Of a DNA stretch of 64,000 bases, positions 33,190 through 45,884 are shown one piece after another. A program made the translations under genes and the position numbers. Position 1 is the first letter of the stretch; each line of letters begins with the position of its first letter. Source of the stretch: Malikia spinosa. Lineage in GTDB: Bacteria > Pseudomonadota > Gammaproteobacteria > Burkholderiales > Burkholderiaceae_C. The DNA is taken from positions 124,001 to 188,000 of the forward strand of contig NZ_PVLR01000007.1 in the NCBI RefSeq assembly GCF_002980625.1, given 5' to 3'. The notes under the pieces were generated by a model. It was not told the DNA's origin. It worked only from the letters and a program-made list of their open reading frames with translations, and made no database searches.

Positions 33190-33536
33190 GCCAGCCCATG
33201 GCAGCGATCGATCAGCTCCCCGCGCACGAGCAGGAGGCCATTGCCGTCTACTTCGATGGCGATGCCGAGTTCTACCGCGTCTTTCTCGCCTCCGCGGTGC
33301 AGCAGTTCCCTGCCGACTTGCGCGAAGGCGATGCGGCGGTACAGGCTGGCGATGTCCAGGCCTTGCGTCGCGCCGCGCACACGCTCAAGGGCGTGCTGTT
33401 GACGCTGGGCCATGCCGATCTGTCGGCCTTCGCCAAGACGGTGGAGCTGGCCGCCCAGCAAGCCCCCTGGGATGAAGCGGTCGCCGGCTGGCGCGAGCTC
33501 AGCGCCCGTCTGATCGCGGCTTTCAGCCTGGTCTGA
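33186..33536 (+). CDS. Hpt-domain phosphotransfer protein
   Basis: 116 residues, essentially one four-helix Hpt domain. The phospho-accepting His65 lies in RRAAHTLKGVLLTLG. It overlaps the HTH-receiver gene by 4 bases and is translationally coupled, which suggests that it passes phosphate to that receiver or drains it. No kinase or methyl-binding domain is attached. Confidence 0.88.
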   Translation: MSQPMAAIDQLPAHEQEAIAVYFDGDAEFYRVFLASAVQQFPADLREGDAAVQAGDVQALRRAAHTLKGVLLTLGHADLSAFAKTVELAAQQAPWDEAVAGWRELSARLIAAFSLV

Positions 33537-33571
33537 ACTCCCAACGGCCACGGCCTGGCCGGCCCTTGTTG

Positions 33572-33599
33572 GCTGGCTGCCTTAGCAGGCTTAGCCAGC
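33572..33599. terminator. Hairpin between convergent Hpt and yqaA genes
   Basis: GCTGGCT-GCCT pairs with AGGC-TT-AGCCAGC around TAGC. It overlaps the yqaA stop. No long T-run is present, so termination is only probable. Confidence 0.4.
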
Positions 33600-34097
33600 T
33601 GCCTTGAGCAGCCAGCCCGGCAGCTGCATGCCTTGCGAGGCCCAGAGCAGGCCCCAGGTCAGCATCAGGTAGCGCAGGAACTTGCCGATCGCCATGTAGC
33701 AGGCGCAGGCCAGCGGCGGGAACTTGAGCCAGCCCGCGACCAGGCACAGCGGGTCGCCGACGACTGGCAGCCAGGCCAGCAGGCAGGCCTTGGGGCCGAA
33801 GCGTTCGAGCCAGTCCACCGCCCTCAGGTGGGTCGGATGGCCGCGTTCGCGGTCGATCAGCGCATGCGCCCCCCAGCCCATGGCCCAGCTGACCATGCCG
33901 CCCAGGGTGTTGCCGAGCGTGGCGACGCCGATCGCGGGCCAGAACAGTTCGGGGTTGAGCTTGACCAAGCCGAACACCACCGGTTCCGAGCCCAGCGGCA
34001 GCAGCGTGGCCGAGACAAAAGCCACCACGAAGGCCGTGCCGAGCCCATACTCGGGCAGGCTCAGCGTCTGCAGCAGCGTCGTGATCCAGGCTTCCAT
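33591..34097 (-). CDS. YqaA/DedA-like inner membrane protein
   Basis: 168 residues from the ATG at 34097; a GTG at 34103 would add two residues. Four to five membrane helices with the family features FVSATLLPLGSEPVV, ATLGNTLGGMVSWAMG and RFGPKACLLAWLPVVGDPLCLVAGWL. YqaA is a small branch of the DedA/VTT group; the family is linked to lipid or membrane homeostasis but the function of YqaA is unknown. A TATACT minus-10 lies only 6 bases before the ATG, hinting at a leaderless message. Confidence 0.85.
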   Translation of the reverse strand: MEAWITTLLQTLSLPEYGLGTAFVVAFVSATLLPLGSEPVVFGLVKLNPELFWPAIGVATLGNTLGGMVSWAMGWGAHALIDRERGHPTHLRAVDWLERFGPKACLLAWLPVVGDPLCLVAGWLKFPPLACACYMAIGKFLRYLMLTWGLLWASQGMQLPGWLLKAAG

Positions 34098-34143
34098 CGG
34101 CACAGTATAGGGGGCGGTCGTGACGGCAATCGATCGCTCCGGT

Positions 34144-34173
34144 TTGCCCCCGGCGCCCGCTAGCGGCTACAAT
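34144..34173 (+). promoter_or_regulatory. Sigma-70-like promoter of dusB-fis
   Basis: TTGCCC and TACAAT with 18 bases between them, about 90 bases before the dusB ATG. Confidence 0.45.
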
Positions 34174-34262
34174 AGATGCCTTCTTTTTAAGCATCCGCTG
34201 TCCGGCGCTCACTCGCGTCGTCCGGCGGGTTTTTATTTTCATCTCCCGAAGTCCCTGTCCGC

Positions 34263-35269
<1,007 letters not shown>

Positions 35270-35273
<4 letters not shown>

Positions 35274-35512
35274 GCACCGAAAAGCAATCCCTGCAAGACT
35301 GCGTGCGCGAGAACGTTGAAACCTATTTCGCCGACCTTGACGGCACCGAGCCGGCCAACCTGCACGACATGCTGATGCGTGCGGTCGAAAAGCCGATGCT
35401 CGAAGTCGTGATGGCGCGCGCCCAGTTCAACCAGTCGCGTGCCGCGGTCTGGCTGGGCCTGAACCGCAACACCCTGCGCAAGAAGCTGCTCGAGCACGGC
35501 CTGATCGCCTGA
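35270..35512 (+). CDS. fis: Fis-family nucleoid/DNA-binding protein
   Basis: 80 residues, matching the short Fis of betaproteobacteria. The C-terminal helix-turn-helix [20 protein letters not shown] is clear; the N-terminal half gives the dimer core. Fis bends DNA and adjusts rRNA and recombination functions according to growth phase. Overlaps the dusB stop by 4 bases. Confidence 0.92.
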
Positions 35513-35558
35513 GCCCGCAGCCGTCCGCGCCCCACCGTTTATTCACTCTGGAAAAGCC

Positions 35559-37154
35559 ATGAAAGCTCTCCTTTCCGTCTCCGACAAAACCGGCGTGCTC
35601 GAACTCGCGCGCGAACTCAACGCCCTGGGCGTGCAGCTGATCTCGACCGGCGGCACGGCCAAGCTGCTGGCCGACAACGGCCTGCCCGTGACCGAGGTCG
35701 CCGAGGTGACCGGCTTCCCCGAGATGCTCGACGGCCGCGTCAAGACCCTGCACCCGATGGTGCATGGCGGCCTGCTGGCACGCCGCGACTTCCCCGAGCA
35801 CATGGCGGCGCTGAAAGCGCACAACATCGGCACCATCGACATCCTGGTGGTCAACCTCTATCCGTTCGAAGCCACCGTCGCCAAGCCTGGCTGCACGCTG
35901 GCCGACGCGATCGAGAACATCGACATCGGTGGCCCGGCCATGGTGCGCTCTGCCGCCAAGAACTGGAAGGATGTCGCGGTCCTGACCGACGCCGGCCAGT
36001 ACGCCGAAGTCGTGGCCGAGCTCAAGGCCGGCGCCATCAGCACCCAGACCCGCTTCAAGCTGTCGGTCGCTGCCTTCAACCGCATCAGCAACTACGACGC
36101 CGCGATCAGCAACTACCTGTCCTCGGTCGACCTGAGCGCCGGCGTGCCGGGCGACGAGGCCGAGCCGCCGCGCCTGGCCTTCCCGGGCCAGAGCAATGCC
36201 AACTACGTCAAGCTGCAGGACCTGCGCTATGGCGAGAACCCGCACCAGAGCGCGGCCTACTACCGCGACATGAACCCGGCCGCCGGCTCGCTGGTCACCG
36301 GCGTGCAGCTGCAGGGCAAGGAACTGTCGTACAACAACATCGCCGACGCCGATGCGGCCTGGGAATGCGTCAAGAGCTTCGACGTGCCGGCCTGCGTGAT
36401 CGTCAAGCATGCCAACCCCTGCGGCGTGGCCGTCGGCAAGGACGCCCATGAGGCCTACAGCAAGGCCTTCCAGACCGACCCGACCAGCGCCTTTGGCGGC
36501 ATCATCGCCTTCAACCGTCCGCTCGACGGCGTGGCGGCCCAGGAAGTGGTCAAGCAGTTCGTCGAAGTGCTGATCGCGACCGACTTCACGCCCGAGGCGC
36601 TGGCGGTCTTCAAGCCCAAGACCAATGTGCGCCTGATGAAGATCACGCTGCCCGCCGGCGGCGTCAGCGACTTCGAGCAGGGCCGCAATGCGGTCGACAT
36701 CAAGCGCATCGGCTCGGGCCTGCTGCTGCAGAGCGCCGACAACCACGACCTGACGCTGGCCGACCTCAAGGTCGTGACCACCCTGCAGCCGACCGCACAA
36801 CAGATGGAAGACCTGCTGTTCGCCTGGAAGGTGGCCAAGTACGTCAAGTCGAACGCGATCGTGTTCTGCAAGGACGGCATGACCATGGGCGTCGGCGCCG
36901 GCCAGATGAGCCGCCTGGATTCGGCTCGCATCGCCAGCATCAAGGCCGAGCACGCCAAGCTGACGCTGCAGGGCACGGCGGTCGCCAGCGACGCTTTCTT
37001 CCCGTTCCGCGATGGCCTGGACGTGGTGGTGGACGCCGGCGCGACCTGCGTGATCCAGCCGGGCGGCTCGATGCGCGACCAGGAAGTGATCGACGCGGCC
37101 AACGAGCGCGGCGTGGCAATGGTGTTCACGGGCGTGCGCCACTTCCGTCACTGA
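35559..37154 (+). CDS. purH: Bifunctional AICAR transformylase/IMP cyclohydrolase
   Basis: 531 residues. Catalyses the last two steps of IMP synthesis. N-terminal IMP cyclohydrolase (residues 1-150: [26 protein letters not shown]) and C-terminal 10-formyl-THF transformylase (about 200-531: [35 protein letters not shown]). It uses the same 10-formyl-THF pool that the folate genes of the methylamine region feed. Ends before a strong terminator. Confidence 0.97.
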   Translation: MKALLSVSDKTGVLELARELNALGVQLISTGGTAKLLADNGLPVTEVAEVTGFPEMLDGRVKTLHPMVHGGLLARRDFPEHMAALKAHNIGTIDILVVNLYPFEATVAKPGCTLADAIENIDIGGPAMVRSAAKNWKDVAVLTDAGQYAEVVAELKAGAISTQTRFKLSVAAFNRISNYDAAISNYLSSVDLSAGVPGDEAEPPRLAFPGQSNANYVKLQDLRYGENPHQSAAYYRDMNPAAGSLVTGVQLQGKELSYNNIADADAAWECVKSFDVPACVIVKHANPCGVAVGKDAHEAYSKAFQTDPTSAFGGIIAFNRPLDGVAAQEVVKQFVEVLIATDFTPEALAVFKPKTNVRLMKITLPAGGVSDFEQGRNAVDIKRIGSGLLLQSADNHDLTLADLKVVTTLQPTAQQMEDLLFAWKVAKYVKSNAIVFCKDGMTMGVGAGQMSRLDSARIASIKAEHAKLTLQGTAVASDAFFPFRDGLDVVVDAGATCVIQPGGSMRDQEVIDAANERGVAMVFTGVRHFRH

Positions 37155-37221
37155 TCTGCGCCTGAGCGGCTCCGCCAAGCGGTTGCCAGCTTCGCGATCG
37201 GGCTGAGTTGAGCCCTGTTCA

Positions 37222-37254
37222 AACCCCTCCTGCTTCGGCAGTGAGGGGTTTTTT
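37222..37254 (+). terminator. Rho-independent terminator after purH
   Basis: AACCCCTC-CTGC pairs with GCAG-T-GAGGGGTT around a stable TTCG tetraloop, followed by six T residues. Confidence 0.94.
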
Positions 37255-37333
37255 CTTGTGGGGGCCAGCACAGGCCAGGCGGTCCACGGCGCCACACCGT
37301 CACGCTGGATGCGACAGCACCCATTCCCGCTTC

Positions 37334-37383
37334 ATGCACCGCCATCGCGCTGCACGGCGCGCTTGCACTCACCTTTTTGGCGC
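37334..37383 (+). promoter_or_regulatory. Tandem NtrC-like enhancer upstream of tmm (repeat copy A)
   Basis: Two sites match GCACC-N5-GGTGC loosely: GCACCGCCATCGCGC (37336-37350) and TCACCTTTTTGGCGC (37369-37383). Their centres are 33 bases apart, three helical turns, as in the glnA enhancer. They lie about 84 and 117 bases before the start expected from the sigma-54 promoter. The same 50-bp block, 41 of 50 bases identical and without gaps, occurs upstream of amtB at 43158-43207. Confidence 0.7.
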
Positions 37384-37433
37384 AGGACAGCCGCGTTTCC
37401 TGTGCTTTGCCCGTCCTGGCGGCCCGCTCCTGC

Positions 37434-37449
37434 TGGCATGTCTTATGCT
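37434..37449 (+). promoter_or_regulatory. Sigma-54 promoter of tmm
   Basis: TGGCATGTCTTATGCT contains the invariant GG and GC separated by ten bases (minus 24 and minus 12). Expected start of transcription is near 37460, giving a leader of about 48 bases. Confidence 0.72.
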
Positions 37450-37507
37450 TCATATGGGGAATCAAAGTTTCACTGTGTTTAACCATGTCATCAATAGGAG
37501 TACTTGC

Positions 37508-38851
37508 ATGAAGAAGCGTGTTGCCATCATTGGCGCGGGCCCCAGCGGCCTGGCGCAGCTGCGGGCGTTCCAGTCCGCCCAAGCCCAGGGAGCCGAGATT
37601 CCGGAGCTGGTCTGTTTTGAAAAGCAGTCGGACTGGGGGGGCATGTGGAACTACACCTGGCGCACCGGCCTGGACGAGCACGGCGAGCCGGTGCATGGCA
37701 GCATGTACCGTTACCTCTGGTCGAACGGTCCGAAGGAATGCCTGGAGTTCGCCGACTACACCTTCGACGAGCATTTCGGCCGGCCGATGGCTTCCTACCC
37801 GCCGCGTGAAGTGCTGTGGGACTACATCAAGGGCCGGGTCGAGAAGGCTGGCGTGCGCAAGCACATCCGCTTCAACACCGCGGCACGGGATGTGAGCTTT
37901 GACGAGACCAGCCGCAAGTTCACCGTCACCGTGCACAGCTACGATCAGGACCAGACCTACTCGGAACAGTTCGACTGGGTGGTGGTGGCCAGCGGGCATT
38001 TCTCGACACCGAACGTGCCTTATTTCCCTGGCTTCGAGTCCTTTGGCGGCCGTGTGCTGCACGCGCATGACTTCCGTGACGCGCTGGAATTCAAGGACAA
38101 GGACGTGCTGGTGGTCGGCGCCAGCTACTCGGCCGAGGACGTCGGTTCGCAATGCTGGAAGTACGGCGCGCGCTCGATCACCAGCTGCTACCGCAGCAGC
38201 CCGATGGGCTACAAGTGGCCAGCCAACTGGGAAGAGAAGCCGCAACTGCTGCAGGTCGAGGGCAACACCGCGCATTTCGCCGATGGCAGCAGCAAGCATA
38301 TCGACGCCATCATCCTGTGCACCGGTTACAAGCACCACTTCCCCTTCCTGCCGGAAGCGCTGCGCCTGAAGACCAGCAACCGGCTGTGGCCGCTGAACCT
38401 GTACAAGGGCGTGTTCTGGGAAGACAACCCGCAGTTGGTCTACCTGGGCATGCAGGACCAGTGGTACAGCTTCAACATGTTCGACGCCCAGGCCTGGTAC
38501 GCGCGCGACGTCATCCTTGGCCGCATCCCGCTGCCCGCGCGAGAAGCCATGCACGCGGAGAACCTGGCGTGGCGCGAGGAGGAACTGGCGCTCGAGGATG
38601 CGCAGCAGATGTTCGAATTCCAGGGCAAGTACATCGGCCAGCTGATCGACGCCACCGACTACCCGAGCTTCGACATTGCCGCGGTCAACAAGACCTTCCT
38701 GGAATGGAAGAAGGACAAGTACGAGGACATCATGGGCTACCGCAACAAGTGCTATCCCTCGCTGATGACCGGTACCATGGCGACGCCGCACCACACGCCG
38801 TGGCAGGATGCACTGGACGATTCGCTGGAAAACTACCTCGCGCAACCCTGA
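37508..38851 (+). CDS. tmm: Trimethylamine monooxygenase (flavin-containing monooxygenase)
   Basis: 447 residues. A bacterial FMO: FAD motif [18 protein letters not shown] fingerprint [11 protein letters not shown], and NADPH motif [12 protein letters not shown]. Length and segments such as [30 protein letters not shown] match Tmm, which oxidises trimethylamine to TMAO with NADPH and O2. The TMAO demethylase gene tdm is convergent with it, strongly supporting this substrate. AGGAG lies 7 bases before the ATG. Probably controlled by NtrC and sigma-54. Related FMOs can also oxidise other tertiary amines, sulfides or indole. Confidence 0.9.
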   Translation: MKKRVAIIGAGPSGLAQLRAFQSAQAQGAEIPELVCFEKQSDWGGMWNYTWRTGLDEHGEPVHGSMYRYLWSNGPKECLEFADYTFDEHFGRPMASYPPREVLWDYIKGRVEKAGVRKHIRFNTAARDVSFDETSRKFTVTVHSYDQDQTYSEQFDWVVVASGHFSTPNVPYFPGFESFGGRVLHAHDFRDALEFKDKDVLVVGASYSAEDVGSQCWKYGARSITSCYRSSPMGYKWPANWEEKPQLLQVEGNTAHFADGSSKHIDAIILCTGYKHHFPFLPEALRLKTSNRLWPLNLYKGVFWEDNPQLVYLGMQDQWYSFNMFDAQAWYARDVILGRIPLPAREAMHAENLAWREEELALEDAQQMFEFQGKYIGQLIDATDYPSFDIAAVNKTFLEWKKDKYEDIMGYRNKCYPSLMTGTMATPHHTPWQDALDDSLENYLAQP

Positions 38852-38870
38852 TCAGGTCGCGCTGATGCCA

Positions 38871-38907
38871 AAAGGCCCGGGGCGCCAACTGCGCCCCGGG
38901 CCTTTTT
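38871..38907. terminator. Bidirectional terminator between tmm and tdm
   Basis: AAAGGCCCGGGGCGC pairs perfectly with GCGCCCCGGGCCTTT (15 bp) around CAACT, with T residues after and A residues before, serving both convergent genes. Confidence 0.95.
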
Positions 38908-38964
38908 GGGTCAACGACCTGTGATGACTGATCCGTACCGGCCGCTTGCGGCCGGGGGGAGGCT

Positions 38965-41339
38965 TCAGGCGCGCACGCGGCTCTTGTCGGGATCGTAGAA
39001 GATCGGCGCCGACACGCAGGCGGGCAGGCGCTTCTGGTGTCCGTCGAGCTTGCCGACCTCGACCCGGGTGCCTGCTGTGGCGTTGGACACGCTGATGCGG
39101 CACAGCGCGATGTTCTGCCCCGTCAGCGGCGAGCGCGTGGCGCTGGTGACCACGCCGACCTGGGCATGGCCGACATAGACGCCGTCACCGTGAGCGGCCA
39201 TTTCGTTGCCATCGAGCTGCAGTCCCACCAGCTTGTGCTGCGGGTGCGCGCTGCGCTCGATCAGCGCATCGCGGCCGATGAAGTCGTCGGCCTTGCTCTT
39301 GAGCGGGACACAGAAACCGATGCCGGCTTCGAAGGGGTCGGTCTGGTCGGAGAACTCGTGGCCGGCGAACACCAGACCGGCCTCGATGCGCAGGGTATCG
39401 AGGGCGTCCAGGCCCAGCGGCGTGAGGCCGAGCGGCTGGCCCAGCTCCCACACACGTGCCCAGACGCGCGGCGCGTCGTCGGGGTGGCACCAGACCTCGT
39501 AGCCGAGCTCGCCGGTGTAGCCCGTGCGTGAGACCATGATCGGGCAGCCGTTGTGGTCGTCGAGCCGGCCGACCAGAAAGCGGAACCAGCCCAGCTTGTC
39601 CAGCACCGGCTGCGTGCCGGGCGACCAGACCATCTGACGCAGCAGCTCGCGCGCATGCGGGCCCTGCACGGCGATGTTGTGGATGTGGTCGCTGGCCGAC
39701 TTGACCCAGACCTTCATGCCCAGCTTGTCGGCCTGCTCGCGCAGCCAGATGCCGCTGTAGTCCTCGCCGCAGATCCAGCGGAAGTTGTCCGGGCCCAGCC
39801 GCAGCAGGGTGCCGTCGTCGAGCATGCCGCCGTGCGGATAGCACATGGCCGAATACACCACCTGGCCTACCGCCAGCTTCTTGATGTCGCGTGTCAGGCA
39901 GTATTGCAGCAGGGCTTCGGCGTCGGGTCCGATGATCTCGAACTTGCGCAGCGCCGACAGGTCCATCACCACGACCTGCTCGCGGCAGGCGTGGTATTCG
40001 GCCACCGTACCGAAGCCGTCGTAGCGCATCGGCGTCCACCAGCCGCGGTAGTCGCTGAACTGTCGCGTCAGTGTCGAGGTGGCGCTGTGGAAGCCGCTTT
40101 CGCGGGTCATCACCGCTTCGGCATCGGGGGTGGGTCGGTGGGCAATGGACATGCTGAAGCGCTCCTGGGCGGCGTAGAGGCGGACATGGATCTCGGTCGG
40201 CATCCAGCCGTTGGCGGGGTCGATGTCGTCCGGACAAGAGGTATTGGCACAGACCAGATCGTCGAGCGCGCGCAGCAGCACATGGTCGCCCGGCCTGGAC
40301 CAGGGTTCGTCCATGGTCAGCTGGTCATGGGCATCAACGCCGGTGTTGTAGAAGAAGTTGATCGCAGGCCAACCCGGCCGCGCACGCACGCCGTAGGGCG
40401 CGAGTTCGCGCGAGAGGTTGTCGCTGCAATTGGCGTGGCCGAAGTAGCCCATGCCTTCGTAGTAGCGCGCCGCGCAGGCCAGGCCGAAGGTGTCGTGCCG
40501 GCCGACGGTGTCCTGCACCAGCTCGAGCATCGGCTGCATGTCGCGATCGAAGAAGCGCGAGTGCAGGCCGGGCCCCGGGTAGGCGCGCCCGCCGAGCGTG
40601 CGCGTGACCGTGGGATCGAGCTCCTGTTCGATGCCGCGCTCCAGCGCCTGGCGGTTGAAGGCCACGAAGTCGGAGCACTGGCGCCCGGCGACATCGATGA
40701 TCTGGATGTACTGGCCCTTGGCGACGGTGTAGCTGCGCGCCGTGCCCGGCGCGATGGTGAACTCGTCGACCACCTCGCCCAGCGGCTCGGGCAGGGGCGG
40801 GGCGCTGAGGAGGTGGTTGCCTTGGTGATGCACCTGCAGCGCCAGCGGTGTCGGGGCGTTCTGCTCGTGCACGTTGCTGTCGCCGCCCGGTGCCGCCACC
40901 AGCACCAGCAGCTCGGCGCTTGCGGTGCAGCGCTGGCGCTGACCCGCCAGACCGCCCGCGGGCCAGAGCAGACAGGGAGCCGGCAGCTGGTCCAGGTCAA
41001 TACCGCGCCGTTGCAGCCCGAGCTGCACCGGGCGCAGCAGGGGATGCTGACGCTGCAGCAGACCGGCCGTGCCAACGGCGCCGGGCGAAGCCTGCAGACC
41101 GAGCGCCGCCAGGGCCTCGCGACCCTGGGCGTCCCAAGCCATCAGCTCGCAGGCCTGCAGGCCTTCGGGGTCGATCACCTCCAGCGTGTCGCCTGCGGCC
41201 AGCACCACCACGGTCAGGCCGCCACCGCTGACGCGGTAGCGTTCCAGTGTCGGCGTGCGCAGGGACAGCGCGGGCTCGCGCACGCGGGTTGCCACCGGAG
41301 GCCGGGCCGTGGTGGGCCGTGCGTCATCAGGCGCGGTCA

Positions 41340-41340
<1 letters not shown>
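38965..41340 (-). CDS. tdm: TMAO demethylase (DUF1989 fused to GcvT domain)
   Basis: 791 residues. The order matches Tdm: an N-terminal region with DUF1989-like folds (to about residue 400; metal-site candidates QCSDF, HANCSDN and NTSCPDDID), then a GcvT-like tetrahydrofolate-binding domain (about 420-785; MDLSALRKFEIIGPDAEALL, SRTGYTGELGYEV). Tdm splits TMAO into dimethylamine and formaldehyde; the GcvT part is thought to catch the formaldehyde on THF. The ATG overlaps the glnK stop by one base, so amtB-glnK-tdm are one operon. Confidence 0.9.
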
Positions 41341-43047
<1,707 letters not shown>

Positions 43048-43073
43048 AAGGCGGTTGTGGACGGTCTCAAGCG

Positions 43074-43089
43074 TGCAAGGAATGTGCCA
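43074..43089 (-). promoter_or_regulatory. Sigma-54 promoter of amtB-glnK-tdm
   Basis: Minus-strand TGGCACATTCCTTGCA, almost identical to the consensus TGGCAC-N5-TTGCA with GG and GC ten bases apart. Expected start of transcription near 43063. Confidence 0.85.
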
Positions 43090-43157
43090 AAGTTTCCCCT
43101 TGTTAATATTGGATTCACTGCAAGAAACTGGTGCGCAGAATGCTGCAAATCCAGGCT

Positions 43158-43207
43158 ATGCACCGCCATCGCGCGGCAACTCGCGCCTTTCTTCACCTTT
43201 TTGGCGC
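43158..43207 (-). promoter_or_regulatory. Tandem NtrC-like enhancer upstream of amtB (repeat copy B)
   Basis: The second copy of the 50-bp block described at 37334. Sites GCACCGCCATCGCGC and TCACCTTTTTGGCGC are identical to those of copy A and are centred about 137 and 104 bases before the expected start of the amtB transcript, close to the minus 140 and minus 108 positions of the glnA enhancer. Confidence 0.72.
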
Positions 43208-43249
43208 GGTGCTCGGTGCCGCTCCGATTTCGCCCTGGCCCGGAAAGCC

Positions 43250-43273
43250 GAAGGCCGCCTGCGGGCGGCCTTC
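43250..43273 (-). terminator. Hairpin after the ETF-QO gene
   Basis: GAAGGCCGCC pairs perfectly with GGCGGCCTTC around four bases, 68 bases after the stop at 43341. The following minus-strand sequence has only a short T-run (GGCTTT), so the terminator is moderate. It separates the ETF-QO unit from the amtB enhancer. Confidence 0.55.
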
Positions 43274-43340
43274 CTGGGTGCATGCCGCACCGGGAGCGCG
43301 CTTGCGGCTGCAAGTCGCGCCCCCGGCGCGGGATGCCGGC

Positions 43341-45023
43341 TCACATGCCGGCGTAGTTGGGGCCGCCACCGCCTTCGGGCGTGACCCAGACGATGTTCTG
43401 CGTCGGGTCCTTGATGTCGCAGGTCTTGCAGTGCAGGCAGTTCTGCGCGTTGATCACCAGTTGATCGGCGCCGTCCTTGTTGACGAACTCGTAGACGCCG
43501 GCCGGGCAGTAGCGGCTCTCGGGGCCGGCGAACCGGGCCAGGTTGATGCCGACCGGCACGCTGGCGTCCTTCAAGGTCAGGTGCGCCGGCTGGTTTTCCT
43601 CGTGGTTGGTGTTGCTGATGAAGACCGAGCTCAGGCGGTCGAAGCTGATCACGCCGTCGGGCTTGGGGTAGCTGATCGGCGGCATCTCGGCGGCCGGGCG
43701 CAGCTTGCTGTGGTCCTTGACCCGGTTGTGCAGGGTCCAGGGCGGCTGGGCCACGCCCACCCTGGGCAGCAGCCAGTGTTCGACCCCGGTCATGAGCTTG
43801 CCCAGCAGCGGGTTCAGCTTGAACCAGTTCTTGAAGTTGCGGTAGGTCCAGAGCTCCTCGTGCAGCCAGCTCGCCTTGAAGCCGGCCTCAAACCCGGTCA
43901 GTTCATCGTTCTGGCGTCCGGCCGTCACGGCCTCGAACGCCGCTTCGGCGCACAGCATGCCGCTCTTGATGGCGGCGTGGCTGCCCTTGATGCGAGCGGC
44001 GTTCAGGAAGCCGGCATCACAGCCGACCAGCGCGCCGCCCGGGAACACCGTCCTGGGCAAGGCCTGGGGCGTGCCGTTGTTCAGCGCGCGCGCACCGTAG
44101 CCCAGGCGCTTGCCGCCTTCGATATGGGCCTTGATGCTCGGGTGGGTCTTCCAGCGCTGCATTTCCTCGAACGGGCTCAACCAGGGATTCTGGTAGTCCA
44201 GGCCGATGACATAGCCCAGCGTGACCTGGTTGCCTTCCAGGTGATAGAGGAAGCCACCGCCGAAGGCGTCGTCGTTCAGCGGCCAGCCCGCGGTGTGCAC
44301 CACCAGGCCGGGCCTGGCCTGCTCGGCCGGGATTTCCCACAGCTCCTTGATGCCGATGGCAAAGGTTTGTGCATCCTTGCCTTGGTCGAGCTTGAAGCGG
44401 GTGATCAGCTGTTTGCCCAGGTGGCCGCGCGCGCCCTCGGCAAACACCGTGTATTTCGCGTGCAGCTCCATGCCGATCTGGAATTGCTCGCCCGGCTCGC
44501 CATCCTTGCCCAAGCCCAGGTTGCCGGTGGCCACGCCCTTGACCGAACCATCGTCGTGGTAGAGCAGTTCGGCCGCGGTGAAGCCGGAGAAGATTTCAAC
44601 GCCCAGGGCCTCGGCCTGTTCACCGAGCCACTTGGTGACGGCGCCCAGGCTGATGACGTAGCAGCCATGGTTGTCGAAGTTGCGCGGCATCAGCCAGTCG
44701 GGGGTGCGCCGGGCGCCGGTTTCGCTGAGCAGCAGCAGCTCGTCAGCGGTCACGGGCTGATGCAGCGGGGCGCCGAGTTCGCGCCAGTTCGGCAACAGCT
44801 CGGTGATGGATTTCGGGTCCATGACTGCGCCGCTCAGGATATGGGCACCGGGTTCCGAGCCTTTTTCCAGCACGCAGACGGTGACCTCGCGGTCTTTTTC
44901 GGCTGCCAGCTGCTTGAGTCGGATGGCGGTAGACAGGCCGGCGGGGCCGCCGCCGACCACCACCACGTCGTATTCCATTGCTTCGCGCGGGCCGTAGCGG
45001 CTGAGGATGTCTTCTGGGCTCAT
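43341..45023 (-). CDS. Electron transfer flavoprotein:ubiquinone oxidoreductase
   Basis: 560 residues, the normal length. FAD motif VVVGGGPAGLSTAIRLKQLA, membrane-surface quinone region, and the C-terminal 4Fe-4S ligands in YCPAGVYEF and NAQNCLHCKTCDIKDP. It moves electrons from reduced ETF to ubiquinone at the inner membrane. It follows hutG on the same strand with 51 bases between, and the window also encodes an EtfBA pair and an FAD oxidoreductase, so these probably form one electron chain. Bacteria often have a housekeeping copy elsewhere. Confidence 0.95.
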   Translation of the reverse strand: MSPEDILSRYGPREAMEYDVVVVGGGPAGLSTAIRLKQLAAEKDREVTVCVLEKGSEPGAHILSGAVMDPKSITELLPNWRELGAPLHQPVTADELLLLSETGARRTPDWLMPRNFDNHGCYVISLGAVTKWLGEQAEALGVEIFSGFTAAELLYHDDGSVKGVATGNLGLGKDGEPGEQFQIGMELHAKYTVFAEGARGHLGKQLITRFKLDQGKDAQTFAIGIKELWEIPAEQARPGLVVHTAGWPLNDDAFGGGFLYHLEGNQVTLGYVIGLDYQNPWLSPFEEMQRWKTHPSIKAHIEGGKRLGYGARALNNGTPQALPRTVFPGGALVGCDAGFLNAARIKGSHAAIKSGMLCAEAAFEAVTAGRQNDELTGFEAGFKASWLHEELWTYRNFKNWFKLNPLLGKLMTGVEHWLLPRVGVAQPPWTLHNRVKDHSKLRPAAEMPPISYPKPDGVISFDRLSSVFISNTNHEENQPAHLTLKDASVPVGINLARFAGPESRYCPAGVYEFVNKDGADQLVINAQNCLHCKTCDIKDPTQNIVWVTPEGGGGPNYAGM

Positions 45024-45074
45024 GGGGACTGATCGAATAGGAGAGGGGGCAGGCGGTTGGTACAGGCGGGTGAA

Positions 45075-45884
45075 TCAGGCGCTCAGGCGTTTCAGCTCGG
45101 TCAGCGCCTGCAGCAGCATCTTCTGCAGCAGCGGCTGGACCGAGGTGGCCTTGTATTCCAGGTAACTGAAGGGCGGGTCCTCGAGCATGTAGAGGTCCTG
45201 GCCCATCTCGAGCTGGATCGCATGCACCCGGTCGGCGGGCGAGCCGTAATGGCGCGTGATGTAGCCGCCCTTGAAGCGGCCGTTGAGCACATGGCTGAAG
45301 CCGGTGGCGCCGACCTCGGCGACTACGCGCTCGATGATGGCCGGGGCGCAGCTGCGACCGTCGGCGGTGCCGAAGTTCAGGTCGGGCAGCTTGCCGTCGA
45401 ACAGCCGCGGCAGCACGCTGGCGATCGAGTGGGCATCCCACAGCAGCACCGCGCCGTGCAGCGCCTTGAGGCGGTCGAGCTCGGCACGCAAGGCATCGTG
45501 GTAGGGCTGCCAGTAGCGCGCCAGCCGATCGGCCTGCTGCACCGCATCGGGTGCCTGCGCCTGTTCATAGAGCGGTTCGCCACGGAAGGTCTCGGTCGGG
45601 CACAGGCCGGTGGTGGTCTGGCCGGGGTAGAGGCTCTCGCCGCCGGGCGGGCGGTTCAGGTCGATCACGTAGCGCGAGACCTTGGCCTGCAGCACCGAGG
45701 CGCCCAGGCCGGCGGCAAAACCGTAGAGCCGGTCGAGGTGCCAGTCGGTGTCCTGCTTGATCGGCGCGCTGTCGCTCATGCCGGCGGCGAACTCGGGCGG
45801 CAGCTCGGTGCCCAGATGCGGGATCGAGATCAGCAGCGGCAGCTGGCCCTGCTGCAGGGAATAGGTGGGGGTGTCTAGGGTCAT
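45075..45884 (-). CDS. hutG: N-formylglutamate deformylase (HutG-like)
   Basis: 269 residues. The N-formylglutamate amidohydrolase family pattern is clear: LLISIPHLGTELP, DTDWHLDRLYGF, YVIDLNRPPGG, LWDAHSI, LNGRFKGGYITRHYG and IQLEMGQDLYM. In histidine degradation this zinc enzyme releases formate and glutamate. Here no hutH, hutU, hutI or hutF is present; instead it overlaps a LysR gene by 4 bases and precedes an ETF-QO gene. This points to a role outside histidine catabolism, probably with N-formylglutamate or a related N-acyl glutamate arising from methylamine use. Confidence 0.87.
   Translation of the reverse strand: MTLDTPTYSLQQGQLPLLISIPHLGTELPPEFAAGMSDSAPIKQDTDWHLDRLYGFAAGLGASVLQAKVSRYVIDLNRPPGGESLYPGQTTTGLCPTETFRGEPLYEQAQAPDAVQQADRLARYWQPYHDALRAELDRLKALHGAVLLWDAHSIASVLPRLFDGKLPDLNFGTADGRSCAPAIIERVVAEVGATGFSHVLNGRFKGGYITRHYGSPADRVHAIQLEMGQDLYMLEDPPFSYLEYKATSVQPLLQKMLLQALTELKRLSA

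Larger units (their letters stand above)
37155..37507. other. 353-base region between purH and tmm
   Basis: No gene. It holds, in order, the purH terminator (37222-37254), a 50-bp tandem NtrC-like enhancer (37334-37383), a sigma-54 promoter (37434-37449) and the tmm ribosome site (AGGAG at 37496-37500). These are listed separately. Confidence 0.8.
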
